From the NCBI RefSeq assembly GCF_020564625.1, contig NZ_JAJBZT010000003.1:356326-420325 (forward strand): a stretch of DNA of 64,000 nt, given 5' to 3'. Position 1 is the first letter of the stretch. Every line of letters starts with the position of its first letter. This DNA is from Leeia speluncae. GTDB taxonomy: Bacteria > Pseudomonadota > Gammaproteobacteria > Burkholderiales > Leeiaceae. The notes under the pieces were generated by a model, which was not told the DNA's origin, ran no database searches, and saw nothing but the letters and a program-made list of their open reading frames with translations. The translations under genes and the position numbers were made by a program. This document shows, one piece after another, positions 17,554-26,792 of the stretch.

Positions 17554-18483
17554 CTATTCGTTTTCTAAGGTGCTATTTAGCTTACCCGTATTGGTAAACG
17601 TAAAGGTGGAGATGATCGACAATCGGTTATCTTCACCTAACACAGCAGCACCAGGCGCTTGAAATGGCCCGGCTAGCATCACTACTTTTGCTGCAGCTAC
17701 GTCCAATTTTTTATTGCCAGAACTCTTGATGACTTCGACATCGTCCAAAGAGCCATCTTTGCGAATCGTCACCACGAGCTTTAGGGAGCCATACAGACCT
17801 TTCGGGTAGTTTAGCTCACCCACATGCTCCACTTTATTTTTCCACACACTGTAATACAGTGCAGAACTACTTTCTCGCGTTCTCGCCGTAATATATTTAC
17901 GACGTGGTTTTTTCTGATAAGCCTCGTACTCTTTCGTTAGCTGCGCCTCTAAACGTGCAATATCAAGCTGCTTTTGAAGCTCTGCATCCCCAACATCCGT
18001 AGGCACGCCCACCTCTTGCGGTTTTAATTTCTCGACATCGACCTGGGTTTTTGACGTTTTTTGCTGATGGATTTGGCGAATAAGCTCTTGTGCCTCTGCA
18101 GCTAATGCCTGCTGTTTCTTTTGCAACTGCTCATAATCATCGCCTTTTAGATCATTATCCATCGCTGGTAGCGGCGATTTGGCCATGCGATCTGCATCGG
18201 TATTGCCACCACCATCTAGGTTAGCTTGCGCCAATGCTTGGGCGTCGACAGGCGGTTTTTTGTGCTTCGCATTCACTAGCACCACTTCTAGCTTGCGCGG
18301 CACTTTGGAAAAAGCATCTAACATCGGATCAACAAAATGGGTTTTGATCACCCCAGCATGGAGCACTAGTGATAATGCTAATGCACTCCACAGCGGCCAA
18401 GTACGCGGCTTTCTAGGCGGCGCAAATTCCACCATCAGTGCGGGAGAAAAACGAGTAGATTTTTTGTCAGAAACCGATGCCAT
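17554..18483 (-). CDS. tonB: TonB-family energy transducer-like protein
   Basis: The 309-residue protein has a cytosolic head and one membrane segment (about residues 28-46), then a long polar region with a coiled coil (about 110-200, rich in Glu, Gln and Lys). A C-terminal TonB domain follows, with YPKGLYGSLKLVVTIRKDGSLDDVEVIKSSG. ATG 18483 has GGAG five bases upstream. An in-frame GTG at 18534 would overlap the RNB gene stop. No exbB or exbD is nearby, so whether it drives TonB-dependent uptake or serves as an envelope-spanning rod is open. It is read after the RNB gene. Confidence 0.82.
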   Translation of the reverse strand: MASVSDKKSTRFSPALMVEFAPPRKPRTWPLWSALALSLVLHAGVIKTHFVDPMLDAFSKVPRKLEVVLVNAKHKKPPVDAQALAQANLDGGGNTDADRMAKSPLPAMDNDLKGDDYEQLQKKQQALAAEAQELIRQIHQQKTSKTQVDVEKLKPQEVGVPTDVGDAELQKQLDIARLEAQLTKEYEAYQKKPRRKYITARTRESSSALYYSVWKNKVEHVGELNYPKGLYGSLKLVVTIRKDGSLDDVEVIKSSGNKKLDVAAAKVVMLAGPFQAPGAAVLGEDNRLSIISTFTFTNTGKLNSTLENE

Positions 18484-18530
18484 AGGGACTCCGTGAACAG
18501 TGTGCATTCTAAGCGAGCAAAGCCTCACTG

Positions 18531-20426
18531 TCACGCATTCGTCATATCCTCGGTTTGCACATCTTCTTCCGCTAACGCCACTTGATCAGACTTAACAAAT
18601 AGAATCCTTGCGCTGTTCTGCCAGAAGTTTAATTCGAGCACCTTCACCCGCACATTACTTCCTTGTGGCAACACGGGCATTGCTTCTGGCTTAACCACTA
18701 GCGGCATGCCCTGCAACCGAACTGCTTGCCCATCTCGTAACACAACGCCATCGAGTTCGGTAATGGATTCTTGCTCAAGATATCTTAGGCACCAATAGTT
18801 TTCCATGCGATCTTGAAAACTCAGATAGGCACTATAGGTCGCATCAAATTCGCGCATCGGCACAAAGAGATCTTGCCCTTTTGGATACGGGGCTTTTGTC
18901 TCTTGGCAGCAAGCAATTAATTGACGTTGGTTAATTAAATCGACCGCACGACGCAAAGGAGAGCTAGACCAAGCATATTGAGCAACCCCTAAACCTTGGT
19001 GAGGCTCCGCTCTAGTGGTCATCCGCACCTTGCCGGCAGACTGTGCGCGGTAAATAGCAGGAATATCATGATCAGCCAGCAATTTACCCCAATGGCTATT
19101 CACTAAGATCATCCACTCAGAGACCAGTTTATCCATTGGAGACCCTCGCTTGCGAGGCACAATAGAGACGTGTTCGCCGTCGATCACAAAACCATAATCT
19201 AGCTGGGTTGGACGATTCGCATCCGCCTTACCTCGATTCACCTCGAGTTGATTCGCCAACTTCCACAACAAGGTTAGCTCACGTTTCCACGGGTAATCTG
19301 GCGCGCCTTCATTTGCCAATGTTTCTTCATTAAAGACTGGCTCAAGCGCATCATGCCGAAGGTTTGCAACGACTTCGATCATTTCTAAGCGCGTAATATC
19401 CGGTGAAATCTCACCTGATGGCGTCACTAAGACATACAATGATAATGCAGGACAAACGCGTCCTTCTTGCAAGGTAAATTGAGAAACCAGATTTTCCGGC
19501 AACATCGTAATTTTATTGCCCGGCATATAAACCGTCGACAAACGGCTCATAGCGATTTCATCAATCGAGCCGCCTTTCTCAATACCTAGTGCAGGTGCCG
19601 CGATATGAATACCCACTTTCGCGCCGCCATCAGGCATCCATTCCACAGAAAAAGCATCATCAATTTCAGTTGTTGCGGCATCATCAATCGAAAAAGCTTT
19701 CGATGTTGATTTTGGCAAATCAGACAAATCAACCGTTGCCAACTCTACCTCAGGAAACGCAGTTCCTTTAGGGAAGTATTCAAATAAGAATGCGCCCAAA
19801 TGATAATCGTGATGGCTAGTTACACCGCCCGCCTCAATCAAAAGCTGCAAAGCAGACTTTGCAGACGACTGCATGGCCAGTTCAAGTGCTTTATATTCCA
19901 CGCAATTTTTATCAGGCTTATACAAGAGATGACGAACTTGAGGCGGAAAACGCTCTGGCAATTGGCCATTGACGAGCATATCTGCCATCTTGGCAATTTC
20001 TTCGGCTTGAAGACGTTTTTTCTCTTGCCCTGCAATCGCAGCCTTTAACGATTCCTCTGGCGCAGCTTTAAATCGACCTTTACCTTTACGATAAAAGTAC
20101 ATCGGGTTTGCATGTAGTCGGATTAACATCGCAGCAGATTGCACGCTTGCCACCGGCGATACCCCGTAATAATCAGCGGCAAATTCGAGAAAGCCAAACT
20201 CTTCATCAGGCGCCATTTCCCACAAAAAATCGACGTCTAACTCTTCAGCCTGCTGTTCAGCTAACTTTAAAAAATCACTTAATGACTCTTTAAATCGCAA
20301 CATCACGTTTGAGGCTTTAATTTTGCTGCGCTTGCCAGACACACTCTCTATTTGCAAGGAAGCCTCTGCTTCACTCATCACGTGGCCGACTTTGAAACTT
20401 CCATCTTCTTCAAACAATACATTCAT
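18531..20426 (-). CDS. RNB-domain exoribonuclease (RNase II-like)
   Basis: This 631-residue protein carries the RNase II catalytic domain in its middle. The acidic active-site motif SIDDAATTEIDDAFS (near residue 250) supplies the metal-binding aspartates, and YAWSSSPLRRAVDLINQRQL and RAQSAGKVRMT are RNB-family segments. The N-terminal 200 residues lack an obvious pair of cold-shock domains and look like the shorter betaproteobacterial RNB proteins. It is expected to degrade RNA 3' to 5'. tonB is read next on the same strand. Confidence 0.9.
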   Translation of the reverse strand: MNVLFEEDGSFKVGHVMSEAEASLQIESVSGKRSKIKASNVMLRFKESLSDFLKLAEQQAEELDVDFLWEMAPDEEFGFLEFAADYYGVSPVASVQSAAMLIRLHANPMYFYRKGKGRFKAAPEESLKAAIAGQEKKRLQAEEIAKMADMLVNGQLPERFPPQVRHLLYKPDKNCVEYKALELAMQSSAKSALQLLIEAGGVTSHHDYHLGAFLFEYFPKGTAFPEVELATVDLSDLPKSTSKAFSIDDAATTEIDDAFSVEWMPDGGAKVGIHIAAPALGIEKGGSIDEIAMSRLSTVYMPGNKITMLPENLVSQFTLQEGRVCPALSLYVLVTPSGEISPDITRLEMIEVVANLRHDALEPVFNEETLANEGAPDYPWKRELTLLWKLANQLEVNRGKADANRPTQLDYGFVIDGEHVSIVPRKRGSPMDKLVSEWMILVNSHWGKLLADHDIPAIYRAQSAGKVRMTTRAEPHQGLGVAQYAWSSSPLRRAVDLINQRQLIACCQETKAPYPKGQDLFVPMREFDATYSAYLSFQDRMENYWCLRYLEQESITELDGVVLRDGQAVRLQGMPLVVKPEAMPVLPQGSNVRVKVLELNFWQNSARILFVKSDQVALAEEDVQTEDMTNA

Positions 20427-20464
20427 GACAAACGCAACACTGAAATCAAAAAATTAATAGGCCA

Positions 20465-21049
20465 TTATACCGGAGAACGAGGCATTACCGCCTGACTGTC
20501 TGCATAAGAAATAATTTGAGGCAACCAAACATCAAACCCATCAAATCGATGCGAGCCACCCTCTTCTAAAGTGATCTTTGCCCCCTGAAAATGAGCAACT
20601 GCAGCCTGATAATCGAGTACCTCATCGCCTTTTTGCTGCATCAGCCAATATCGATCAGGATTAGTAACTGGCAATGCCATTTGCCGCCACACCGCCAAAT
20701 CCAGATCCGTTAAGCGATATTCACAACCCGTATAGGGATTGCGATGCAGACCTAGTCTTGAAGCAAGTAAAGTCGGCGCCTCCACCGCAGGATTAATCAA
20801 AATAGCCGGTAATGCATACTTTTCGGCCAACCATTGCGCGTAAAAGCCACCAAGCGAACTCCCCACCAAACACAATGGTTCAGATGACTTTTCCACTAAC
20901 TCGCACATCACATCTGCCGCCGCCATTGGCCGATCAGGCAACATCGGCACCATTAGGTCACTCCTACCTAGCGCATCGATATACCGACCTAATTCCCATG
21001 CCTTTGCAGACCGAGGGCTCGATTGAAACCCATGTAAATACAGCAGCAT
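20465..21049 (-). CDS. YqiA-type esterase (alpha/beta hydrolase)
   Basis: The 194-residue hydrolase starts with LYLHGFQSSPRSAKA and has the nucleophile elbow GSSLGG with Ser65. A late acidic residue precedes His in the GGSHRFDGFD motif, which would supply the catalytic histidine. This is the pattern of the UPF0227/YqiA family, which hydrolyses short acyl esters; the physiological substrate is unknown. It lies 38 bases upstream of the RNB gene on the same strand, with no terminator between them. Confidence 0.87.
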   Translation of the reverse strand: MLLYLHGFQSSPRSAKAWELGRYIDALGRSDLMVPMLPDRPMAAADVMCELVEKSSEPLCLVGSSLGGFYAQWLAEKYALPAILINPAVEAPTLLASRLGLHRNPYTGCEYRLTDLDLAVWRQMALPVTNPDRYWLMQQKGDEVLDYQAAVAHFQGAKITLEEGGSHRFDGFDVWLPQIISYADSQAVMPRSPV

Positions 21050-21166
21050 TATTCACCTTACCTCTCAAAAAAAGCAGTTTGCAATCCCAATTTTTATTAT
21101 CTATAAAACGATAAAGAGACACTTAAATACATCAAAACATCATACTTGCGCTAAAGGTTCTTTCAG

Positions 21167-22267
21167 ATGGATCTCGGAAAAACAAACCTATCGCTTCTTC
21201 CTGAAGTTATTGGATTAATGGATGAGTCCATGGAGCGCATTGAACCCGATATTAACCAACTCATCGAAGACCCTAGCTATACAGAATTGATGAATGATAT
21301 TTACAGAGAAGTCCATTCTATCAAGGGAAACTTCGCTATGTGCCAATGTGACCCATTGGTAAACTACGCCCACAAAATAGAAGAGGTTCTTTCCGCTGTA
21401 AAAAAAGGAAGCTTTCCCTGTAGTGGCGTGATTGGTGAAGTCATCCTTTTGTCGCTAGATCGTTTACGGGAAATGGCTGTACAAGTCTCTAATGTCCGAA
21501 CATTAGCGGGTTTCGAACCAGGGGTAATAGAAGAGGAGCTGATGAAATTACCCACATGTCCAGCAGCACAAGCAGATGAACTTGCCATACAAATTATCGA
21601 TTTAATGTCAGGTAGATACGCCCCCACGACGGAAACCGACAACCCGGCAGACCCAACTGAAAAAAACACCTCTGCCGACTTAGACGCAGACCTAGCCTTT
21701 TTCGCTCGCTTATCCAAGTTATTTGACAATAAAAATCCATTCTGGTCTGGCAGAACAGAATTTCAAATGACCTTAGCTATGGCGATCAACCGCGCGGCAG
21801 GCAAACCCATCAATGAAAAACAACTCGCAGCAGCTGTCTATCTACATGATTTTGGAATGGCTTTACTGCCAGAGTCCCAACTTCAAAAAATGGGAAAATA
21901 TGAAGCCAATGAATTAGAAGGCATTCATGCACACCCCGTTTTTGCCAGCGAAATATTGATGCGAATGCCTAACTGGCAACCAGCTTCGGTAATGGTCATG
22001 CAGCACCATGAAAGAGTAGACGGCAGAGGCTATCCGAAAGGGCTAAAAGAAGATGCTATTTGTGATGGCGCGAAAATCTTAGCCATTGTCGATGCGTTTT
22101 TCTCCATGACTAACCCGCGTGCAGATCGCACCTATGGCAAATCGTTATTGCGCGCAGTATCTGAAATCAATGCCTGTGCAAATGCACAATTTAGCAAGAA
22201 ATGGGTAGATGTGTTCAATGGCTTAGCGATGGAAAAAATACGCCAACAAAATAAAAAAGCCGCATGA
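21167..22267 (+). CDS. HPt domain - HD-GYP domain fusion protein
   Basis: The first 125 residues form a histidine phosphotransfer domain, with the phospho-accepting His50 in REVHSIKGNF. Residues about 175-360 form an HD-GYP domain with the His227-Asp228 pair (LHDFG), the paired His280-His281, and DGRGYPKGL. The HDxGK lysine is replaced by Met231, and no obvious first-helix histidine ligand is seen, so cyclic-di-GMP phosphodiesterase activity may be altered or lost (inference). No partner kinase lies next to it. It is a single-gene unit: a divergent gap is upstream, and a terminator hairpin that includes its stop codon is downstream. Confidence 0.85.
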   Translation: MDLGKTNLSLLPEVIGLMDESMERIEPDINQLIEDPSYTELMNDIYREVHSIKGNFAMCQCDPLVNYAHKIEEVLSAVKKGSFPCSGVIGEVILLSLDRLREMAVQVSNVRTLAGFEPGVIEEELMKLPTCPAAQADELAIQIIDLMSGRYAPTTETDNPADPTEKNTSADLDADLAFFARLSKLFDNKNPFWSGRTEFQMTLAMAINRAAGKPINEKQLAAAVYLHDFGMALLPESQLQKMGKYEANELEGIHAHPVFASEILMRMPNWQPASVMVMQHHERVDGRGYPKGLKEDAICDGAKILAIVDAFFSMTNPRADRTYGKSLLRAVSEINACANAQFSKKWVDVFNGLAMEKIRQQNKKAA

Positions 22268-22283
22268 TGTTCATGCGGCTTTT
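22253..22283. terminator. bidirectional terminator between HPt/HD-GYP and glutaredoxin-like genes
   Basis: The arms GCCGCATGA (22259-22267) and TCATGCGGC (22271-22279) form a nine-base GC-rich stem with a three-base loop. It is flanked by six A residues on the left and TTTT on the right, so it can work on both strands. The stop codon of the HD-GYP gene lies inside the stem. Confidence 0.85.
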
Positions 22284-22297
22284 AGAACAAAAGAGCT

Positions 22298-22969
22298 TTA
22301 TTCACCAGGCGGTTTAATTGGCGCACTAGATGATCCTGCACTTGAAGAGGCGCTACTACTAGACGAACTTGTTGTGCTAGATGATGAGGAAGATCCTGCA
22401 CTTCCTGAAGATGATTTGTTTGCGGCAGGAGCGGATCCTGCACTCGCACTCCCTGTAGGCTTAGAAGCATCATCTACCGACTTAACCCCTCGCATACTAG
22501 TTTTTGGATACCCAGCAGCATCAAGCGCAGCTGTCCATGCTGCCTCATCATACCCCTTCAACACTTTTGTACCGACAGTCAATACCGGTACCTGCAGCGA
22601 GCCAACCAATTTTTTCAATTGCTCAGCTGAAGCACCTTCTGTCTCAGGGTTCTTCTGCGAAAATGGAATACCTCGATTATTCAACAAGGTTACTGCTTTG
22701 ATACACAAATCGCATTTATTTGCGTACAGCACAACAGGATTACGCTTCATTGCATCTTGCACTGCAAATGGCAAACCACCGGAAGAAACAACATTCCCGC
22801 CCAAGTTTTTAACCTGTCCATCCTTCGCATTTGCAGGAGGGGGTTGGTCTGAGTAAACCTTTTTGCCCGTTGCAGGGTCAGTCCATACATAAATCTGAGC
22901 AGTAGCAACGCCACTTAATGCAATCAGAGCCATCGAAAGCGAGATGTTTTTTAGCAATTTATTTAGCAT
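22298..22969 (-). CDS. secreted DUF4124 / glutaredoxin-like protein with Ser-rich tail
   Basis: The 223-residue product starts with a signal peptide (about residues 1-25, cleavage after ATAQ). A DUF4124 segment (IYVWTDPATGKKVYSDQPPP) follows, then a glutaredoxin/thioredoxin-like fold with Cys-Asp-Leu-Cys in YANKCDLCIKA and the cis-Pro region VPVLTVGTKVLKGYDE. The C-terminal 45 residues are low-complexity Ser/Ala/Gly. It is probably a periplasmic thiol-disulfide protein. ATG 22969 is used because it opens the signal peptide and has AGGGA upstream; a longer frame begins at 23011. Confidence 0.82.
   Translation of the reverse strand: MLNKLLKNISLSMALIALSGVATAQIYVWTDPATGKKVYSDQPPPANAKDGQVKNLGGNVVSSGGLPFAVQDAMKRNPVVLYANKCDLCIKAVTLLNNRGIPFSQKNPETEGASAEQLKKLVGSLQVPVLTVGTKVLKGYDEAAWTAALDAAGYPKTSMRGVKSVDDASKPTGSASAGSAPAANKSSSGSAGSSSSSSTTSSSSSSASSSAGSSSAPIKPPGE
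22332..22444. repeat. three 11-bp repeats in the Ser-rich tail
   Basis: GATCCTGCACT occurs at 22332-22342, 22392-22402 and 22434-22444. The spacings are 60 and 42 bases, both multiples of three, within the region coding for the Ser/Ala/Gly tail. Confidence 0.7.
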
Positions 22970-23070
22970 GCAACTATTCCCTGCAACAATATTTGAGGTC
23001 GAATTATTCAATTTTCATATCAATAGAACAATTGGTCAACCGATTCCCCACAAGTTAAACAACAATTTAC

Positions 23071-25101
23071 TCAAGCCAAACCATTGTGTCTTAATAATGC
23101 ATCGGCCGCCGGCTGTCTGCCTCTAAACGCAACAAAAGAGTCCATCGCCGGCCGACTTCCACCAACTGCTAAAATCTCTTGTCGGAAACGCGTCCCCGTT
23201 TCGGTATTTAAAACGCCCTCTTCTTCAAATGCAGAGAATGCATCCGCAGATAATACCTCTGCCCACTTATAACTATAGTAGCCCGCCGCATATCCACCGC
23301 CAAAGATATGGCCAAAACTATTTGGAAAACGATTGTACTCAGGCGGGATCGCAACAGCGACATCTTTACGCACATTGTCTAGCACTTGTTGAATGTCGCT
23401 TACCTGCGTAAATGTCCGTCCATCATGGATCATTAAATCAAACAGAGAAAATTCTAGTTGGCGCACCATCTGCATACCACTTTGGAAGTTCTTTGCTGCC
23501 AACATCTTATCAAACAAGGACTTAGGCATCCGCTCACCCGTATCGGCATGTTCGGTCATCTCTTCCAATACAGACCACTCCCAGCAGAAATTCTCCATAA
23601 ACTGGCTAGGCAACTCGACGGCATCCCACTCCACGCCATTAATACCCGATACACCACGAACAGACACTTCAGTTAGCATGTGGTGCAAGCCGTGACCAAA
23701 CTCGTGGAACAGGGTGATTACATCGTCAAAGCTAAAGTATGCAGGCTCGTCACCTACTGGCGCAGGGAAGTTACAAACTAAGTAGGCAACTGGATACTGA
23801 AGCGGTGAAGCAGTTCTTTGGCAGCGCGTAATCGCATCATCCATCCAGGCACCACCTCGCTTACCTGAACGGGCATAAAGATCCAAGTAGAACTGACCAA
23901 CCAAGCTGTCATCTTTATTTTTAATACTATAAAAACGTACTGTCGGATGCCACACCTCAGCCTCTGTCTGAACAACCTTCACATCAAATAATGTTTGTAT
24001 AACTTTAAACAAGCCAGCCAACACTTTATGCTCAGGCAGATAACGTCTTACTTCTTGCTCAGAAAAATCATAAGCCGATTGCCTTAGTTTTTCTGACACA
24101 AATGGCACATCCCACATTTGCATATCATCAATTGCCAATTGTCCGGCAAAGGCCCTCAAGCTACCCATATCTGATTTAGCAAATGGCTTAGCTTTAGCAG
24201 AAAGGTCTTTTAAAAACGAAATCACCGTTTTTGAAGAGTCTGCCATCTTTGCTTCAATCGATAGCGCAGAGAAATCACTAAAGCCTAACAATTTAGCTTC
24301 TTCATCGCGCAGTACAAGTAGGCGCGTCATCACCGGGCCATTGTCTAACGCTTGCGGCCCAAACTCAGAGGCTCTTGTTACATAGGCACGATACAACTCT
24401 TCTCGTAACGCTCGATTTTCTGCGTATTGCATCACAGGCAAATAGGAAGGCATTTGCAGTGTTAGCTTAAAACCTGTTTTATTCTCTTCTTCGGCTGCTT
24501 GGCGATACATTTCTAGCATTTCTTCTGGAATACCAGTTAGTTCGGATTCATCTTCCACATACTTTACATAAGCATCTGTTGCATCTAATAAATGATTTGA
24601 AAACTGATTCGACAACTCCGCCATTTCTGACTGAATCTCAGCAAAACGAACCTTATCGGCTTCAGACAACTCCGCACCAGACAGGCGAAAATCTCTTAGT
24701 TCATTTTGCAAAAAGCGCTGCTGCTCTGATGTTGCTTCATTCTTATACCACTCGCTTGTCACCAACTGCTTATAAAGGTGATACAGCGCCTCGTTCTGGC
24801 CAAGTGCTGTATAGAACTCAGTTACTTTCGGTAAATTTTCATTGTAGGCATCTCTTAATTCAGGCGTATTCACCACCGCATTTAAATGCCCTGCCACGCC
24901 CCAGGCTCTAGAGAGTTTCTCTAAAGCGATATCTAGTGGTTCGATTAAGTTATTCCAGCTTGGTAGCTCATTCTGCGAAGTTAGCTGAGCAATGACTGCG
25001 CTTGCATTAGCAAGCAATTCATCCATTGCAGGCGAGAGATGCTCTGGTTTTACACTGGAAAATCGTGGAAGGCCATCGGCCAGTAATAGAGGATTACTCA
25101 T
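23071..25101 (-). CDS. prlC: oligopeptidase A (M3 metallopeptidase)
   Basis: PrlC is a cytosolic zinc peptidase that cleaves short peptides, including signal peptide fragments. The 676-residue chain has the M3 motif HEFGHGLHHML (zinc ligands in HEFGH, with the third Glu in the following helix) and the flanking VTLFHEFGH context, plus N-terminal helices typical of the family. ATG 25101 gives the family start MSNPLLL and has AGAAG six bases upstream; in-frame ATGs lie 6 and 18 bases earlier. It is divergent from the gamma-carbonic anhydrase gene across a 192-base gap. Confidence 0.94.
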   Translation of the reverse strand: MSNPLLLADGLPRFSSVKPEHLSPAMDELLANASAVIAQLTSQNELPSWNNLIEPLDIALEKLSRAWGVAGHLNAVVNTPELRDAYNENLPKVTEFYTALGQNEALYHLYKQLVTSEWYKNEATSEQQRFLQNELRDFRLSGAELSEADKVRFAEIQSEMAELSNQFSNHLLDATDAYVKYVEDESELTGIPEEMLEMYRQAAEEENKTGFKLTLQMPSYLPVMQYAENRALREELYRAYVTRASEFGPQALDNGPVMTRLLVLRDEEAKLLGFSDFSALSIEAKMADSSKTVISFLKDLSAKAKPFAKSDMGSLRAFAGQLAIDDMQMWDVPFVSEKLRQSAYDFSEQEVRRYLPEHKVLAGLFKVIQTLFDVKVVQTEAEVWHPTVRFYSIKNKDDSLVGQFYLDLYARSGKRGGAWMDDAITRCQRTASPLQYPVAYLVCNFPAPVGDEPAYFSFDDVITLFHEFGHGLHHMLTEVSVRGVSGINGVEWDAVELPSQFMENFCWEWSVLEEMTEHADTGERMPKSLFDKMLAAKNFQSGMQMVRQLEFSLFDLMIHDGRTFTQVSDIQQVLDNVRKDVAVAIPPEYNRFPNSFGHIFGGGYAAGYYSYKWAEVLSADAFSAFEEEGVLNTETGTRFRQEILAVGGSRPAMDSFVAFRGRQPAADALLRHNGLA

Positions 25102-25293
25102 CAACATCTTCTTTCGCATGAATTAGGTATTGTGTGTTGCAACCAATCAATTACATCATCTAAAAACTGGAAGCCATTCACAATATGGTTTGTTCGCATT
25201 TAACCGTTTTACGGTCTTGATTAGATATAGATACGGCCATCTTGCCAATACTCAAGTAAAATTCATTTATTCTTTTCATACTTGGATTTCAAT

Positions 25294-25848
25294 ATGACTA
25301 TCTCTGCTTACTTAGAGACAACCCCCACAATCGAGGAAGGTTGTTACGTACACGCCAGCGCCCAAGTCATTGGCGATGTTAAATTAGGAAAAGACAGCTC
25401 TATCTGGTGTAACGCGGTGCTACGGGGTGACGTTAATCATATTGAAATTGGCAACTTTAGCAATGTCCAAGACCTCACGATGTGCCATGTTTCTCACAAA
25501 ACACCAGAGAAACCGAATGGCTCTCCACTTATTATTGGAGATTACGTCACAATTGGCCACAATGTCGTACTTCATGGCTGCAAAATTGGAAATGAGGTAC
25601 TCGTCGGAATGGGGTCCATCATTATGGATGATGTCGTGATCGAAGATAAAGTCATGATTGGAGCCGGCAGTTTAGTTTCACCAGGAAAAACACTTGCATC
25701 TGGTTATTTATACATTGGGCGCCCAGCACAGGCGGTCCGGCCACTAACCGAAAAAGAACTTGGCTTTCTAAAATACTCTGCCGAACATTATGTCCGTGTA
25801 AAAAACAATCACATCAAAACCGAACAGCAGCAGCCCCCGACCGAGTAA
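25294..25848 (+). CDS. gamma-class carbonic anhydrase-like protein
   Basis: The 184-residue protein is a left-handed parallel beta-helix of hexapeptide repeats, with the three metal-site histidine regions RGDVNHIEIG, MCHVSH and IGHNVVLHG seen in the YrdA/PaaY/Cam group. The C-terminal helix (RPLTEKELGFLKYSAEHYVRVKNNH) is typical of these trimers. Carbonic anhydrase activity is plausible but not certain for this subgroup. ATG 25294 is the normal family start; an in-frame TTG lies 12 bases upstream. No terminator on its own strand is seen before engB. Confidence 0.9.
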   Translation: MTISAYLETTPTIEEGCYVHASAQVIGDVKLGKDSSIWCNAVLRGDVNHIEIGNFSNVQDLTMCHVSHKTPEKPNGSPLIIGDYVTIGHNVVLHGCKIGNEVLVGMGSIIMDDVVIEDKVMIGAGSLVSPGKTLASGYLYIGRPAQAVRPLTEKELGFLKYSAEHYVRVKNNHIKTEQQQPPTE

Positions 25849-25866
25849 AACAAGCTAGTACAAAAT

Positions 25867-25896
25867 AAAAAACCCCGGGTCTTCTAAGATCCGGGG
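25867..25896 (-). terminator. Rho-independent terminator downstream of engB
   Basis: CCCCGGGTCTT (25873-25883) pairs with AAGATCCGGGG (25886-25896), with one G-T wobble. On the minus strand it is followed by six T residues (25867-25872). It lies 113 bases beyond the engB stop, leaving an unusually long 3' stretch. Confidence 0.75.
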
Positions 25897-26009
25897 CCAA
25901 AACCTTGATTATTAGAACAAGGCACCCGCTCAGGGAGGAAAGCGGGGAGCTCGTAGCGCTCAAGAGTAAGAGTGACCTACTCCAGCAAAGTTCCAATCAA
26001 TCATCATCT

Positions 26010-26627
26010 TTACAAAACTTCACTAACCTCTTCAGGTTCCGCAGGATACAACCAAGAAAGAACGGTCGCCTCAGCTTCTTCAACACCAGATTTTTTTAAA
26101 CTAGAGAAAAGCTGCACTGACACTTGCGGCCAGTCAGCAACTGCTTTTTTCACCAGACTTAACTGCTTCGCACATTCCTGACGCGTTAACTTGTCAGCTT
26201 TAGTCAATAAAATGTGAATCGGCTTTTTCGTTGGCGCAAACCACTCCAACATCTGCCAATCCAGATCTTTTAATGGATGGCGGCTATCCATAATCACCAC
26301 CAAGCCTTTTAATTGCTCGCGAAGTCTTAAATAATCGCCCAACAAACCTTCCCAATGTTTACGGACGGCATTTGGCACTTGCGCATATCCATAGCCGGGC
26401 AAGTCCACGACATGAACGCCGTCAGTAATTTGGAAAAAGTTAATATGTTGTGTACGACCAGGTGTTTTACTCGTAAAAGCCAAGCGGGTGTGTTTGGCCA
26501 ACGTATTAATAGCACTCGATTTGCCCGCGTTGGATCGCCCCGCAAAAGCCACTTCGGCTAATGTCTGTGGCAAATCTGACAAATGATTGACGGTAATAAA
26601 GAATTTAAGCTGCTGAAGACTAGGCAT
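26010..26627 (-). CDS. engB: ribosome biogenesis GTP-binding protein
   Basis: EngB (YihA/YsxC) is an essential GTPase for 50S ribosome assembly. The 205-residue protein has the P-loop [12 protein letters not shown], the G3 motif [10 protein letters not shown] and the G4 motif TKADKL. ATG 26627 ([10 protein letters not shown]) matches the usual family start; a TTG 30 bases upstream is in frame and neither has a strong ribosome site. It is divergent from the cytochrome c4 gene, an arrangement I know from other Betaproteobacteria. Confidence 0.94.
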   Translation of the reverse strand: MPSLQQLKFFITVNHLSDLPQTLAEVAFAGRSNAGKSSAINTLAKHTRLAFTSKTPGRTQHINFFQITDGVHVVDLPGYGYAQVPNAVRKHWEGLLGDYLRLREQLKGLVVIMDSRHPLKDLDWQMLEWFAPTKKPIHILLTKADKLTRQECAKQLSLVKKAVADWPQVSVQLFSSLKKSGVEEAEATVLSWLYPAEPEEVSEVL

Positions 26628-26792
26628 TGGGGCGTGGCGATATAGCGCATCTAACAAAAGGTGTTTAGAATAGCGTGTTTAGAATGGTGGCGAAAGTCTG
26701 ACTGCGCAATTTATTACCTTTTCGCGCAAAAGATGTTGTTTGTCTGTGACGCCAGCCAGCAAGAATTTTATTCATAGCTAGGAGTTTTATTC

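Noticed and set aside
22374..22856. 160-codon frame antisense to the DUF4124 gene
   Set aside because: It mirrors the low-complexity Ser/Ala tail and redox domain on the other strand, has no ribosome site and no recognisable domain.
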